Numbered from the stretch's first letter, positions 1-9,224 are shown. The stretch: DNA of 40,371 bases from Oscillospiraceae bacterium (GCA_017538965.1 JAFYHU010000026.1:1-40371), one strand, 5' to 3'. Notes: generated by a model not told the origin, from the letters alone. Program-made: numbers and translations.

Positions 1-471
1 CCCACCAACCACCTGGACATCGTCAGCCGCGAATGGATGGAGGATGCTCTTTCCGACTACGGCGAGACCCTGCTCTTCGTCTCGCACGACCGCTGGTTCA
101 TCGAGAAGTTCGCAACCCGCATCTGGGCCTTTGAAAACGGTCGTCTGACGGATTACCGCGGAAGCTATGCGGAATACGCCGCCTGGAAGCAGCGGCAAGC
201 CGCCTTTGCCGCCGCCGAAAAAGCGGCGGCGGCCGAAAAAGCTCCGGCGAAGGCGTCCGCGCCGGCGCGGAGCAGGAGTCCGGAAAAGCAGCGGCTGCGC
301 GTCGAGAAGGAGATCTCCCGCCTCGAGGAGCAGCTCCGGGAGCTGGAGGAGGAGAGCGGGCGCTTCGGGAGCGACTATCAGAAGCTGATGGAACTGGAGG
401 AGCGGAAGGAAGCATTGAACGGGCAGCTTCTGACGCTCTATGAACAATGGGAGGCGCTGAGCGATGGATAA
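1..471 (+). CDS. ABC-F family ATPase, C-terminal part (cut by window edge)
   Basis: The reading frame is open from base 1, so the gene begins upstream of the window and only its last 156 codons are seen. The visible part opens with PTNHLD, the stretch just after Walker B in ABC-F proteins, followed by LLFVSHDRWFIEKFATRIW, the H-loop of the second ATPase domain. After it come the usual YRGSYAEY segment, an Ala/Lys-rich linker (about residues 60-90) and a charged coiled-coil tail (about 95-150). ABC-F proteins are soluble paired ATPases that bind the ribosome and act in translation or antibiotic protection; which subfamily this is cannot be told from the tail. The stop overlaps the start of the next gene by eight bases, which suggests translational coupling. 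Confidence 0.93.
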   Translation, partial: PTNHLDIVSREWMEDALSDYGETLLFVSHDRWFIEKFATRIWAFENGRLTDYRGSYAEYAAWKQRQAAFAAAEKAAAAEKAPAKASAPARSRSPEKQRLRVEKEISRLEEQLRELEEESGRFGSDYQKLMELEERKEALNGQLLTLYEQWEALSDG

Positions 472-1210
472 GGACGAACAAGAAAAGAAAAGCCCGCTCT
501 GGGCTTTCCTCTGCGTCATTCTCGGAGCGCTGGGCCTGTTTTTCCGCTTTGCCCTGCGCGGCTATGTCTACTGGGGCTACCTCTGCTTTTTCCTGATCGC
601 CATGATCCTCGCGCATCATTTTCTGCCGACCCTGCTCTGGCGGATTCTTCTGGGTCTGACCTGTCTCGGCCTGGTGTATTTCTGCATCGTTGAGATTCCG
701 ATCGTCCGCAATGCCCGCACCGACCCGGATCCCGAACGGCCCTATCTGATCGTCCTCGGCGCCGCGGTCTACGGCGACCGGCCGTCTCTGACCCTGGTGC
801 GCCGGCTGGAAGGCGCGCGGGACTATCTGATGAAATACCCGGACAGCATCGTCATCGTCTCGGGTGGCATGGGCAAGGGGGAGACGGTGCCGGAATCCCA
901 GGCCATGCACGACTGGCTGATTCAGAACGGGATTCCGGAAGGGCGCATCCTGACGGAACCGGCCGCGACTTCGACCGAGGAGAATCTGAAATACTCGTTT
1001 CAGCTGATACGCAGCCACGGCGACGATCCGGACGGCAGCGTCGCGATCGTGTCCAGCGCCTACCATCTTTACCGCGCCAAGACCATGGCGCGCATGCAGG
1101 GCGTGGAAGCCGCCGGGGTTGCCGCCCCCTGGGGCTATCCCATGGTCATGCTGAATTACTTCATCCGCGAAGCCTTCGGCGTCACCCGCCTCTGGCTCTT
1201 CGGCCGATAA
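464..1210 (+). CDS. YdcF/SanA-like DUF218 membrane protein
   Basis: This 248-residue protein has a short charged N-terminus and three or so hydrophobic segments (about residues 12-80), followed by a DUF218 domain. The domain shows PYLIVLGAAVYGD, the VIVSGG strand, the ESQAMHDWL helix, EPAATSTEEN and the SSAYHLYRA strand-helix typical of the family. DUF218 proteins are membrane-associated and have been linked to envelope barrier function (SanA, YdcF), but the reaction is unknown. The ATG overlaps the stop of the ABC-F gene, so the two are probably one transcript. The hairpin near 1340 is the likely end of that transcript. Confidence 0.85.
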   Translation: MDKDEQEKKSPLWAFLCVILGALGLFFRFALRGYVYWGYLCFFLIAMILAHHFLPTLLWRILLGLTCLGLVYFCIVEIPIVRNARTDPDPERPYLIVLGAAVYGDRPSLTLVRRLEGARDYLMKYPDSIVIVSGGMGKGETVPESQAMHDWLIQNGIPEGRILTEPAATSTEENLKYSFQLIRSHGDDPDGSVAIVSSAYHLYRAKTMARMQGVEAAGVAAPWGYPMVMLNYFIREAFGVTRLWLFGR

Positions 1211-1260
1211 ACAACACTCCCCCGCCTCCGCAAATTAGGGAAGGCTCCTCTAACTTGCAG

Positions 1261-1314
1261 CGCGGCGGGGATAGGCTCGTGCGACGGAAAAGGCTGTTTT
1301 CCGCGCAATTGCAG
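1261..1314 (+). repeat. 54-bp dispersed repeat, copy R1
   Basis: It begins CGCGGCGGGG and ends CCGCGCAATTGCAG. The same 54-bp layout recurs at 32118, 32724, 32833 (inverted), 39865 and 40076, with a shorter copy at 32327. This copy lies alone between two convergent genes, far from the two repeat islands. Its ends are partly complementary (CGCGG/CCGCG), so it can fold. Confidence 0.75.
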
Positions 1315-1338
1315 AAACCTGTGAACGGGCAGAAAAAG

Positions 1339-1371
1339 AACCGATCCCGAAAAGGGATCGGTTTCCTTTTT
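1339..1371. terminator. Bidirectional intrinsic terminator
   Basis: The arms CCGATCCC (1341-1348) and GGGATCGG (1354-1361) enclose a GAAAA loop. A T-rich run follows on the plus strand, and the minus strand reads into TTCTTTTTC. It serves both the ydcF-like gene and the minus-strand lepA-mrp operon. Confidence 0.85.
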
Positions 1372-2213
1372 CAGCTTTCCGACTTCAGCGGAAGCGCTTT
1401 CTCCAGGCTGTCCGCAAGCGCGGCAAGTTCGCCGCCATCGACTTTCTCGATCTCGCCCGCATCCACCATCGCCGTGATCTTCGGGTCGATCGGAATGCGC
1501 GCTGTGTAGGGGATGTCAAATTCCGCCGCGATGCGCTCCGCCTGACTCTCGCCGAAGATCTCGTGCCGCTTGCCGCAGTCCGGGCAGACATAATAGCTCA
1601 TGTTCTCGACAAGACCCAGAACGGGCACATTCATCATCCCGGCCATGTTTACGGCTTTGCTCACAATCATTCCGACCAGATTCTGGGGTGTCGTAACGAT
1701 GACGACGCCGTCCACAGGCAGCGACTGGAAGACCGTCAGCGGCACGTCTCCCGTTCCCGGGGGCATGTCCACAAACATGTAGTCCACATCGGTCCACAGT
1801 ACGTCGGTCCAGAACTGCGTCACCGCGCCGGCAATCACCGGGCCGCGCCAGACGACCGGCTCGGTCTCGTTTTCGAGGATCAGATTGATCGACATGATCT
1901 GGAGTCCGCTCTCTGTGGTCACCGGGAGCAGGTATTCCTCCGTGCCCATGGCGTGCTCGGTAATGCCGAAGGACTTCGGAACGGAGGGACCCGTGATATC
2001 CGCGTCCAGCACGGCGCAGCGATATCCGCGCCGCTGCATCTCAGACGTCAGCAGACAGGTGACGAGGCTTTTGCCGACGCCGCCCTTGCCGCTGACGACG
2101 GCAATGACCTTTTTCACGCTGGACCGGGGGTTCAGCGCTTTCAGAAAACTTTCCGGCTTCCGCTCAGAGCAGTTGGCACTGCAGCTCAAGCAGTCATGAC
2201 TGCATTCACTCAT
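1371..2213 (-). CDS. Mrp/NBP35 family Fe-S cluster carrier ATPase
   Basis: A 280-residue soluble P-loop protein. Residues 41-49 form SGKGGVGKS, the deviant Walker A motif of the Mrp/MinD group, followed by LDADITGPSVPKSFG, VWRGPVIAGAV and MFVDMPPGTGD, all diagnostic of Mrp/ApbC. The C-terminal part carries the CPDC motif that binds a bridging Fe-S cluster. The N-terminus adds a cysteine cluster (C4, C8, C11, C15) like that of NBP35-type proteins. The expected role is to carry and hand over Fe-S clusters in the cytoplasm. It is the last gene of the lepA operon, 33 bases after the carboxypeptidase gene and directly before a terminator. Confidence 0.93.
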   Translation of the reverse strand: MSECSHDCLSCSANCSERKPESFLKALNPRSSVKKVIAVVSGKGGVGKSLVTCLLTSEMQRRGYRCAVLDADITGPSVPKSFGITEHAMGTEEYLLPVTTESGLQIMSINLILENETEPVVWRGPVIAGAVTQFWTDVLWTDVDYMFVDMPPGTGDVPLTVFQSLPVDGVVIVTTPQNLVGMIVSKAVNMAGMMNVPVLGLVENMSYYVCPDCGKRHEIFGESQAERIAAEFDIPYTARIPIDPKITAMVDAGEIEKVDGGELAALADSLEKALPLKSES

Positions 2214-2246
2214 TTTTTGATTGTTCCTTTCCTTTTCTCTTCTGTC

Positions 2247-3032
2247 TCAGCTCTTGTCGTAGACGACTGCGGCTTCTTCGCTGAAGAACATCGACAGATA
2301 CTCCTCCAGCGTGATGCCCAGCGAGTGGATATTGCCCGCCGCGTCCTCCCCGACATAGCGGTAATGCCAGGGGTGCCAGACATAGCCTGTTTCCGCTTCC
2401 GCGTCTTCCGGATACCGCAGAATAAAGCCGTAACGCCAGGCGTTCTCCTTCAGCCAGCGGGCAGTGTCGGTCTGTGCCTGCCGATCGCTCATTTCGGGAT
2501 AACTCTCGTCAACCAGATCAAGCGCCAGCCCCAATTCGTGCTCGCTGCGCCCGGGAGCCGCGATTTTCCGGGCAACCTCCGATTCCGCCTGCTCCGGCAG
2601 AGTGCCTTCGTCCACCAGGCGCTGCACCTCTTCGTCATAAAGCATCAGCTGATCATCCACACTCCGGTATGCCGAAAGGATTCTCGGACGGCAACCAGCC
2701 GCCCGGCAGTCCGCCAGCAGATGTCCGGCCGCGTCCGCGCAGTCGCTGTCCGCCAGAAAACCCTCATCAATTTCCTTCAGCCTCGGCCGGTAGTTCGTTT
2801 CCGAGACCGGGTTCCAGGGATTGACCAGCACCAGCGGCCGTTTCTCCTGCTCCGGCAGCTTCCACAGCTGAAAGCGGACGGCCGTAAATAGCACCAGAAT
2901 CAGCAGCACCAGCAGCACGGCAGTCCGCAGCGTCACGTTCGTCCTTCCGCCGAACAGCCGCGGCGCAGTCTCCTCCGGCTGCTGATTCTCCTTTCTGCCT
3001 TCCTCCGGTTTTGTCTCAGTTATCGTCTTCAT
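2247..3032 (-). CDS. VanY-type D-alanyl-D-alanine carboxypeptidase (M15B), membrane anchored
   Basis: This 261-residue protein has a hydrophilic cytoplasmic N-terminus, one membrane segment (about 36-54) and an extracellular M15 peptidase domain. The zinc and catalytic motifs are present: SEHELGLALDL (H165, D172) and WHPWHYRYVG (H223). The upstream substrate-binding segment ILSAYRS is also there. Enzymes of this family cut the terminal D-Ala from peptidoglycan stem peptides outside the cell, trimming cross-linking or lowering vancomycin binding. No vancomycin resistance genes are nearby, so a housekeeping wall role is more likely. It overlaps the Lgt-like gene upstream by 17 bases. Confidence 0.9.
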   Translation of the reverse strand: MKTITETKPEEGRKENQQPEETAPRLFGGRTNVTLRTAVLLVLLILVLFTAVRFQLWKLPEQEKRPLVLVNPWNPVSETNYRPRLKEIDEGFLADSDCADAAGHLLADCRAAGCRPRILSAYRSVDDQLMLYDEEVQRLVDEGTLPEQAESEVARKIAAPGRSEHELGLALDLVDESYPEMSDRQAQTDTARWLKENAWRYGFILRYPEDAEAETGYVWHPWHYRYVGEDAAGNIHSLGITLEEYLSMFFSEEAAVVYDKS

Positions 3033-4056
3033 CGTCGTAATCGCGCGCCACGCAGCTGTTATAGATACCGATTACCGTCAGGGCCATCACGATCAGAGAA
3101 GAGCCCTGCCACAGATAGCAGCGGACGTACTGGGCGGTGCGCTGTACCCTGTATTCGCCGAAGAAGCCGGCGCCCACCAGGCTCGCCAAGTAGAGCAGAA
3201 TGGCCAGAAAATGATACCATCTCCAGCCGTTCGTCTTCACCGAAATGCGCATATAATGCAGAAACACCAGCAGAATTAAAACCGCCGAAAATACCTGCGC
3301 AATCGATATGAAAGAGGCATAGGGATTCAGTCTCTTGATCAGGAAGAAATGCATCAGCGCCGAATCATAGCGCGTCGAATCCGCGATGATCTCCACGATT
3401 CCTACGAGAACCGCGAACATCCGGGCCACGTTTCCCTCGTTTGGCCAGCCGTCCCACAGGGCTTCGGAGCGGTGGCGGAAGAAGAAGATGCAGAGGAGGA
3501 TGCAGACGACCAGCAGCGCCAGAAACTCCAGGAAAAAGGTCGCCAGCCGGAACTCCACATTTCCCGCGGCATCCGTCCACGATATCGCATAGGGCAGACG
3601 CTGGAAGGCTTCGTCCGTAATGACGATCCGCGCCCGGCAGGTGCTGTTGAACAGCGAGCTGAGGCGGATCAGCGCCAGGGTCAGGCACAGCCCCGGTGCG
3701 ACGGCGTCCAGCAGTTCGCCCGCCGTCGGGGTCAGGCGAAAGGCCCGGACCAGCAGCGCCGCCAGCAGCACGCCCAGAATGATGCCCTGCACGCAGTAGC
3801 CGCCGCCGGAATAGTCCGTGACGGCTTTCATCAGCGACTCGTACTGTTCGATATGGCTGTACCAGTGAATGGTCCGGGACAGCAGAACGCTGAGCACAAC
3901 CGCAATCGGGAAGAAGACCCAGACCGCGGTATTGTGCCGGTGATCCATCGGATACAGGGCCAGGGTCAGGCACAGGCCCGCCGCCATTCCCAAGCAGATG
4001 ACAATGGCGCTCCAGTAGATCGTGATGCTTCCGGTAAAGACCGCAATTTCGTTCAT
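3016..4056 (-). CDS. Lgt-like (prolipoprotein diacylglyceryl transferase family) membrane protein
   Basis: This 346-residue protein has roughly eight hydrophobic segments. Its layout follows Lgt: an N-terminal segment starting at the outer face, a glycine-rich SGGGYCVQGIILG loop (about 83-95), and then LIRLSSLFNSTC (130-140). That last stretch aligns with the Lgt signature GRxGNFxN, with R131 and N137 retained but the glycines changed. Lgt moves diacylglyceryl from phosphatidylglycerol to the lipobox cysteine of prolipoproteins. The poor signature leaves open whether this copy is active or has another lipid substrate. The start has a GGAGGG site seven bases upstream and overlaps the previous stop as ATGA. 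Confidence 0.7.
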   Translation of the reverse strand: MNEIAVFTGSITIYWSAIVICLGMAAGLCLTLALYPMDHRHNTAVWVFFPIAVVLSVLLSRTIHWYSHIEQYESLMKAVTDYSGGGYCVQGIILGVLLAALLVRAFRLTPTAGELLDAVAPGLCLTLALIRLSSLFNSTCRARIVITDEAFQRLPYAISWTDAAGNVEFRLATFFLEFLALLVVCILLCIFFFRHRSEALWDGWPNEGNVARMFAVLVGIVEIIADSTRYDSALMHFFLIKRLNPYASFISIAQVFSAVLILLVFLHYMRISVKTNGWRWYHFLAILLYLASLVGAGFFGEYRVQRTAQYVRCYLWQGSSLIVMALTVIGIYNSCVARDYDDEDDN

Positions 4057-5558
4057 GGCGTTCCCTCCGTTTCCGGAATCGCGGTGGCGAAGTAGATGAT
4101 GTCGCTGACTTCCCGCTCGCCGCCGAAGTCGATGTAATTGAACGGGGCTCCGCGCCAGACGATCTCGCTGGTCTGGCCGCCGTCCAGGCAGTAGGCCTGC
4201 TGCAGTCCGCGCTCATACATCCGCTCGCCGAACTGATTCACCGTCCAGCGGGCTTCCTTTTCGGGGGAGTGATTCAGAGACATGTAGAAATAATGGAGGC
4301 GGTCCTTCTGCCCGATCCCCGCGCGGGAATAGCCGCGGTCGATCTCGCCGGCCGGGTACCAGTCGCAGACCTGCAGTTCACCGTTTTCCACCAGCACCGG
4401 ACCGAAGGCGATCGAGAAGATAATGTTGTTCTCCGCGATCCAGGCTTTCATTTCCTCCGGAGTGGCCTCCTCCAGCCGGTGCCAGAAGAGCAGATCGCCC
4501 TGATCCGTCACGAACATGGTGTCCGTGCAGTTGTATTTCTTGTAGCTTCCGGTGTAGTTTGCCTCGCTGAAGCGGTACAGCTCCCGGTCATAGACCACAA
4601 TTCCGAAATCCCGGAACATGTAGAAGTCTGCGTTCATCGCGACGACCGCGTTGACGCTGGCGGCCAGCGAGGTGGCAAAGAGCTTGTTGGACGAACCGAA
4701 GGTATCGTCCACAAACTTGCGCCGGAACTGGCTGGCGTCCGCGATCTTGACCTCGCAGCAGCTTACCGTGCTGCCGTCGATGAGCTCCTTCCAGAGGATC
4801 GTCAGGATCGTTTCATCATAATAGTACTGGATGTCCGTATCCGGCCGGAAGTTCAGATTCGGGGAAAAGATCATCTCCTGCCCTTCCAGCAGGCCCGAAT
4901 TTCTCGCCTCCTCGATCACGTCCATCACCTGTGCCGCGTTCTCCGGGCTGACGCTGCCGAAGCAGGCTTCCTGCGGCTTCGGGGCAACCGTATCCCCCTC
5001 CGGAATGCTGTAGTGCTTGGGAATGTAGGTGATATCCCGCAGGGCGTTTGCCTTTGAATTGTTCAACCCGTCATCCAGCCGGGAAACCAGGTTCGTGCTT
5101 CCGGCCGTCCGCGCGGTATCGGCGGACACGGCGGCCGTGTCCGGATGCAGATTCAGCAGGGACCAGGCAAGCACGCCGAGCGATATGACCGCGAAGATCA
5201 GGCTCAGCAGGCCGAAGCCCAGTTTGGCCGCAAGGCTTTCTCTTTTTTTCTTTTTCTTCTTTCCTGCTTTTTTCTTCGGGGCGGCTTCTGTTTCCGCCGT
5301 CTTTTTCTCTGCTGCAGGCGCATGAAAAACCTGCGTCAGTCCTGCTTTCGCTGGAAAAGTCTCTTTCGAATCTTTCGCATCGGCAGACAGCTCCTCATCG
5401 GCTTCGTCCTCTTCCGCATCCCACGCTTCTTTCGGAGTCAGGAGGCTTTCCCCGCCAACCTCCGGAGCCTCGGGAGCGGTTTCGTCCTGCAGAGCCGGAT
5501 CGGAAAAGGGTTCAGAGTATTCCGCCAAAATATCTTCGAGATCGTATTCTCTTTTCAT
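4053..5558 (-). CDS. Membrane-anchored phosphodiester glycosidase (NAGPA/DUF2233) protein
   Basis: The start is taken at the ATG of MKREYDLEDIL, which has GGAGGGG at ideal spacing and lies 14 bases after the upstream stop; this gives 501 residues. An acidic cytoplasmic region and a long lysine run come first, then one membrane segment (about 110-130). The extracellular C-terminal half shows the NAGPA-like pattern: VAMNADFYMF, GPVLVENGEL, RAGIGQKD and the YCLDGGQTSEIVWRG segment. Family members cleave sugar phosphodiesters, as human uncovering enzyme removes GlcNAc from mannose-6-phosphate. Bacterial substrates are mostly unknown, with wall or teichoic-type glycans plausible. A second, unlinked copy lies at 12709-13752. 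Confidence 0.85.
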   Translation of the reverse strand: MKREYDLEDILAEYSEPFSDPALQDETAPEAPEVGGESLLTPKEAWDAEEDEADEELSADAKDSKETFPAKAGLTQVFHAPAAEKKTAETEAAPKKKAGKKKKKKRESLAAKLGFGLLSLIFAVISLGVLAWSLLNLHPDTAAVSADTARTAGSTNLVSRLDDGLNNSKANALRDITYIPKHYSIPEGDTVAPKPQEACFGSVSPENAAQVMDVIEEARNSGLLEGQEMIFSPNLNFRPDTDIQYYYDETILTILWKELIDGSTVSCCEVKIADASQFRRKFVDDTFGSSNKLFATSLAASVNAVVAMNADFYMFRDFGIVVYDRELYRFSEANYTGSYKKYNCTDTMFVTDQGDLLFWHRLEEATPEEMKAWIAENNIIFSIAFGPVLVENGELQVCDWYPAGEIDRGYSRAGIGQKDRLHYFYMSLNHSPEKEARWTVNQFGERMYERGLQQAYCLDGGQTSEIVWRGAPFNYIDFGGEREVSDIIYFATAIPETEGTP

Positions 5559-5572
5559 GGTCTCCCCTCCTC

Positions 5573-6202
5573 TCAGCCCTCTCCGCCGACAAGCGCGTTC
5601 ATCAGCGAACGATCGGTCACAATCTTCCAGCCGCCGTCCGTATACTGCAACCGGATTTCCAGCTCCGTCTCCGAACACAGCGAATCGGGGTGCTCAAGCG
5701 CTTTTTCCAGCGCAGCGGCATACACGCTGTCCGTCACACTCGGAAGCAGGGCGCCGTTCTCATCGTACAGGTCGGAAACCGGCTTGTCCGCCGTTTTCTC
5801 TTCAAATACCTCCTGGGCTATCGCCGCAACGGCATCTTCGGTCCGGCGAAGGTTCAGAGCCCGGAAGCTGACTTTCTGCATGGCATCCAGACCGTCTATG
5901 CTGCAGTCGCCCTGCAAGGAATAGGAATAGCTTTTCTTCATCGCCTCGTACAGCCGCTGCGCTTCCGGCGTCTCCGGTTCCTGTTCCAGGCCCAGCGTCA
6001 CATAGTCGCTCAGGCAGGAATAGGCCGAGGGATAGTTCCCGATCCGGATGCTGTCAAAAAACCAGGTCACGGTTTCAGCCGGGTCTCCTTCGGGTTTGAT
6101 GTAGACGCTTCCGAACAGGACGGCATAGACGCAGGCGAGGACCGCCAGCGCCGCGAACAGCACCGTAAAAACCACCCAGAACAGGCGTATTCTTCCGCTC
6201 AA
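5573..6202 (-). CDS. Single-pass membrane protein of unknown function
   Basis: The start is taken as the TTG at 6202 (TTG AGC GGA), since GGGAGGG lies eight bases before it and a longer reading would run deep into lepA. The 209-residue protein has one membrane segment (about 7-30) and a soluble outer part. That part begins with PAETVTWFFDSIRIGNY and ends with RLQYTDGGWKIVTDRSLMNAL, a helix-then-sheet pattern like NTF2/DUF4878-type accessory domains; this is only a resemblance. It sits 14 bases after lepA and 14 before the glycosidase gene, so it probably works with the latter at the cell surface. The second glycosidase gene also has an anchored unknown protein beside it. Confidence 0.8.
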   Translation of the reverse strand: MSGRIRLFWVVFTVLFAALAVLACVYAVLFGSVYIKPEGDPAETVTWFFDSIRIGNYPSAYSCLSDYVTLGLEQEPETPEAQRLYEAMKKSYSYSLQGDCSIDGLDAMQKVSFRALNLRRTEDAVAAIAQEVFEEKTADKPVSDLYDENGALLPSVTDSVYAAALEKALEHPDSLCSETELEIRLQYTDGGWKIVTDRSLMNALVGGEG

Positions 6203-6216
6203 ATGCTCATCCCTCC

Positions 6217-8022
6217 CTATTCGTCCAGCTTCAGCACCGCCAGAAACGCTTCCGTCGGAATCTGTACCGTACCCAGCTGCCGCATCTTCTTCTTGCCTTC
6301 CTTCTGTTTTTCCAGCAGCTTCTTCTTGCGAGTGATATCTCCGCCGTAGCACTTGGCCAGCACGTCCTTGCGCAGCGCCTTGACGGTTTCCCTTGCGATG
6401 ATCTTTCCGCCGATTGCCGCCTGAATCGGCACCTCAAAAAGCTGGCGGGGGATGTTTTCCTTCAACTTCTCCGCCAATTTCCTCGCTCTGGGATAGGCCT
6501 TGTCGCGGTGAGCGATGAAGCTCAGCGCGTCTACCTGATCGCCGTTCAGGAGCAGGTCAACCTTGACCAGATCGCTCGGTTGGTAGGAGGAAAATTCATA
6601 GTCCAGCGAGGCGTAGCCCTTGGTTCTGGCCTTCAGGGTATCAAAAAAGTCGTAGATGATTTCGTTCAGGGGCATTTCGTAGTGCAGTTCCACCAGGCGG
6701 GTATCCAGATACTGCATGTTTTTATAGATCCCGCGCCGGTCCTGGCACAGCGGCATGATGTTTCCCACATAGTCATTCGGAGTAATGATGGATACCTTCA
6801 CATAGGGCTCGAAAGCCTCTGCGATCACACCCGGATCCGGGTAGTTGTGGGGATTGTCCACCATGACGGTGCTGCCGTCCGTTTTTTCCACCCGATAGAT
6901 CACCGAGGGCAGCGTTGTGACCAGCTCTAGGTTGAATTCCCGCTCCAGCCTTTCCTGGATGACTTCCATGTGCAGCATGCCCAGGAAGCCGCAGCGAAAG
7001 CCAAAGCCCAGAGCCACCGAGCTCTCCGGCTCATAGGAGAGCGAGGCGTCGTTCAGCTTCAGCTTTTCCAGGGCATCGCGCAGATCCGGGTATTTGGACC
7101 CGTCTTCCGTATAGATGCCGCAGTATACCATCGGCCGCGCCGGCCGGTAGCCAGGCAGCGCCTCCTGCGCCGGCCGAAGCACTTCCGTCACTGTGTCGCC
7201 GACTCGGGTGTCCGCGACATTCTTGATGCTGGCGGTAAAATAGCCGACATCACCGGCGCACAGCTCCTCGCAGGCTTCCAGCGCCGTGGGCCGCAGATAG
7301 CCGGTTTCCAGCACCTTGTACCGGGCGCCGGTGGACATGAGCAGGACTTCCGTATCCTTCGCGATTCTTCCGTCCATTACGCGCAGAAACACGATCACGC
7401 CGCGGTAATTGTCATACTGGCTGTCAAAAATCAGAGCCTTCAGCGGAGCCTCCGGATCACCGGCCGGGGCGGGAATCCCGTGAACGACCGCTTCCAGAAC
7501 GGCGTCGATGTTGATGCCCGCCTTGGCGCTGATCTCCGGCGCGTCCTGCGCCGGGATGCCGATGATCTCCTCGATTTCGTTCTTTACTCGCTGCGGGTCA
7601 GCCGCCGGCAGGTCGATCTTGTTGATCACCGGCAGAATTTCAAGATTGTTGTCCAGCGCCAGATAGGTGTTGGAGAGCGTCTGTGCTTCCACCCCCTGCG
7701 AGGCGTCCACGATCAGAAGCGCACCCTCGCAGGCGGCCAGGGAGCGGCTGACTTCGTAGTTGAAGTCCACATGCCCCGGGGTGTCAATCAGATTGAGGGT
7801 ATAGTTTTCCCCGTCCTGCGCGCGGTACTGCAGCCCGACCGCACGGGCCTTGATCGTGATCCCGCGCTCTTTTTCAAGCTCCATGTTGTCGAGGATCTGA
7901 TCCTCCATGACGCGCGCTTCCACCGCCCCGCATTTTTCGATCAGTCGGTCGGAGAGCGTGGATTTCCCGTGATCAATATGCGCGATGATCGAGAAGTTTC
8001 GGATTTTGCTCTGTTCCGTCAT
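6217..8022 (-). CDS. lepA: Elongation factor 4 (LepA), translational GTPase
   Basis: A full-length 601-residue LepA. The GTPase motifs are intact: AHIDHGKST (G1), ERGITIKA (G2), DTPGHVDF (G3) and NKIDLP (G4). The EF-G-like domains follow, then the LepA-specific C-terminus ending in the basic segment [25 protein letters not shown], which contacts tRNA. LepA binds the ribosome and affects initiation or back-translocation, mostly under ionic stress. It is the first gene of the long minus-strand operon, with its own promoter at 8059-8088, so surface enzymes and the Fe-S carrier are co-transcribed with it. Confidence 0.98.
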   Translation of the reverse strand: MTEQSKIRNFSIIAHIDHGKSTLSDRLIEKCGAVEARVMEDQILDNMELEKERGITIKARAVGLQYRAQDGENYTLNLIDTPGHVDFNYEVSRSLAACEGALLIVDASQGVEAQTLSNTYLALDNNLEILPVINKIDLPAADPQRVKNEIEEIIGIPAQDAPEISAKAGINIDAVLEAVVHGIPAPAGDPEAPLKALIFDSQYDNYRGVIVFLRVMDGRIAKDTEVLLMSTGARYKVLETGYLRPTALEACEELCAGDVGYFTASIKNVADTRVGDTVTEVLRPAQEALPGYRPARPMVYCGIYTEDGSKYPDLRDALEKLKLNDASLSYEPESSVALGFGFRCGFLGMLHMEVIQERLEREFNLELVTTLPSVIYRVEKTDGSTVMVDNPHNYPDPGVIAEAFEPYVKVSIITPNDYVGNIMPLCQDRRGIYKNMQYLDTRLVELHYEMPLNEIIYDFFDTLKARTKGYASLDYEFSSYQPSDLVKVDLLLNGDQVDALSFIAHRDKAYPRARKLAEKLKENIPRQLFEVPIQAAIGGKIIARETVKALRKDVLAKCYGGDITRKKKLLEKQKEGKKKMRQLGTVQIPTEAFLAVLKLDE

Positions 8023-8058
8023 GACGTCTCCCGCTGCAGCATTTCAGAATGATAGAAT

Positions 8059-8088
8059 ATTATACCCCAAAAGCCGCCTGCTTGTAAA
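8059..8088 (-). promoter_or_regulatory. Promoter of the lepA operon
   Basis: On the minus strand, TTTACA and TATAAT are separated by 18 bases; the -10 is about 37 bases before the lepA ATG. It diverges from the pta promoter. Confidence 0.75.
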
Positions 8089-8123
8089 TACAGAATAATT
8101 TCTCTCCGGCCTTTTGTTTGCTC

Positions 8124-8152
8124 TTGAAAATCCGCCGGAAGCGTGGTAGATT
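8124..8152 (+). promoter_or_regulatory. Promoter of pta
   Basis: TTGAAA (8124-8129) and TAGATT (8147-8152) lie 17 bases apart, about 38 bases before the pta start codon. Confidence 0.75.
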
Positions 8153-8189
8153 ATTAATGTCAAATTTTAAACTTTTGGAGGAATTTAGC

Positions 8190-9188
8190 ATGTTTGAAAA
8201 CCTTGTTGAAATACTCAAAGCCAATCCCCGCAAAATTGTCTATACCGAAGGCTCCGACGCCCGTATCCTTGCCTCTGCCGACCGTCTGAAGAAGGGCGGC
8301 TTCCTCACACCGATTCTGGTCGGGAACGTGGACGAGGTCAAGGCGGCCGCCGCGAAAGGCGGTTTCGATATCGAAGGCCTTGAGATCCTCGATCCGGCCA
8401 CCTATCCCGGCATGGATGAGATGGTGGAAACCATGGTCGCGCTGCGCAAGGGCAAGATGACTGCCGAGGAATGCCGTGCCGCGCTGAGCAAAGGCAACTA
8501 TTTCGGCACCATGCTGGTCAAGATGGGGCTTGCCGACGCGCTTCTCGGCGGCGCTACCTATTCCACGGCCGATACGGTCCGCCCTGCCCTGCAGCTGGTC
8601 AAGACCAAAAAGGGCGCCAACTTGGTGAGTTCCTGCTTCATCATGGTCCGCGGCGACGAGATGCTCGCCATGGGCGACTGCGCCATCAACATCGACTATC
8701 AGGACAAGCTGGATAAGGAAGGCAACGTCGTTCTCTCCGCCGCAGCGCAGCTTGCCGAGGTCGCCGTGGAGACTGCCAGGACCGCAAAGGTCTTTGGCAT
8801 CGACCCGAAGGTCGCCATGCTCTCCTATTCGACCAAAGGCTCCGGAAAGGGCGCCAGTGTGGACCTCGTCCGCGAGGCGACTGCCATTGCCAAGGAGAAG
8901 GCCCCCGATGTCGCCATTGACGGCGAGATGCAGTTTGACGCCGCCGTCTCTCCGGTGGTCGGCCAGCTGAAGTTTCCGGGCAGCCCCGTCGCCGGCTATG
9001 CCAACACTTTCATCTTCCCCGAGATCCAGTCCGGCAACATCGGCTACAAGATCGCCCAGCGGCTCGGCGGCTTTGCCGCGTACGGCCCGATTCTGCAGGG
9101 TCTGAACGCGCCGATCAACGACCTGTCGCGCGGCTGCGACGCTGAGGAAGTCTATCAGATGTCCATCATCACCGCCGCCCTCGCCTGA
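8190..9188 (+). CDS. pta: Phosphate acetyltransferase
   Basis: The start is the ATG of MFENLVEIL, with GGAGGA seven bases upstream; in-frame ATGs further upstream lie within or before the leader and lack a site. The 332 residues match the short, single-domain Pta. The protein runs from KIVYTEGSDARILASA through the GNYFGTMLVKMGLADALLGG segment to MLSYSTKGSGKG and the conserved DGEMQFDAAVSP and KFPGSPVAGYANTFIFPEIQ near the C-terminus. The enzyme interconverts acetyl-CoA and acetyl phosphate in the cytoplasm, feeding acetate and ATP formation in fermenters. No acetate kinase gene follows; tadA does, after a strong terminator, so pta is transcribed alone from its own promoter. Confidence 0.96.
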   Translation: MFENLVEILKANPRKIVYTEGSDARILASADRLKKGGFLTPILVGNVDEVKAAAAKGGFDIEGLEILDPATYPGMDEMVETMVALRKGKMTAEECRAALSKGNYFGTMLVKMGLADALLGGATYSTADTVRPALQLVKTKKGANLVSSCFIMVRGDEMLAMGDCAINIDYQDKLDKEGNVVLSAAAQLAEVAVETARTAKVFGIDPKVAMLSYSTKGSGKGASVDLVREATAIAKEKAPDVAIDGEMQFDAAVSPVVGQLKFPGSPVAGYANTFIFPEIQSGNIGYKIAQRLGGFAAYGPILQGLNAPINDLSRGCDAEEVYQMSIITAALA

Positions 9189-9194
9189 GAGCAG

Positions 9195-9224
9195 AACCCC
9201 ACCCGCTCTGCGGGTGGGGTTTTT
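9195..9224 (+). terminator. Intrinsic terminator after pta
   Basis: Perfect 12-bp arms AACCCCACCCGC and GCGGGTGGGGTT enclose a TCT loop and run into TTTT. It lies seven bases past the pta stop and just before the tadA ribosome binding site. Confidence 0.93.

Noticed and set aside
5559-5678. Longer start for the first phosphodiester glycosidase
   Set aside because: It would overlap the upstream gene by more than 100 bases, while the internal ATG has an ideal ribosome binding site.
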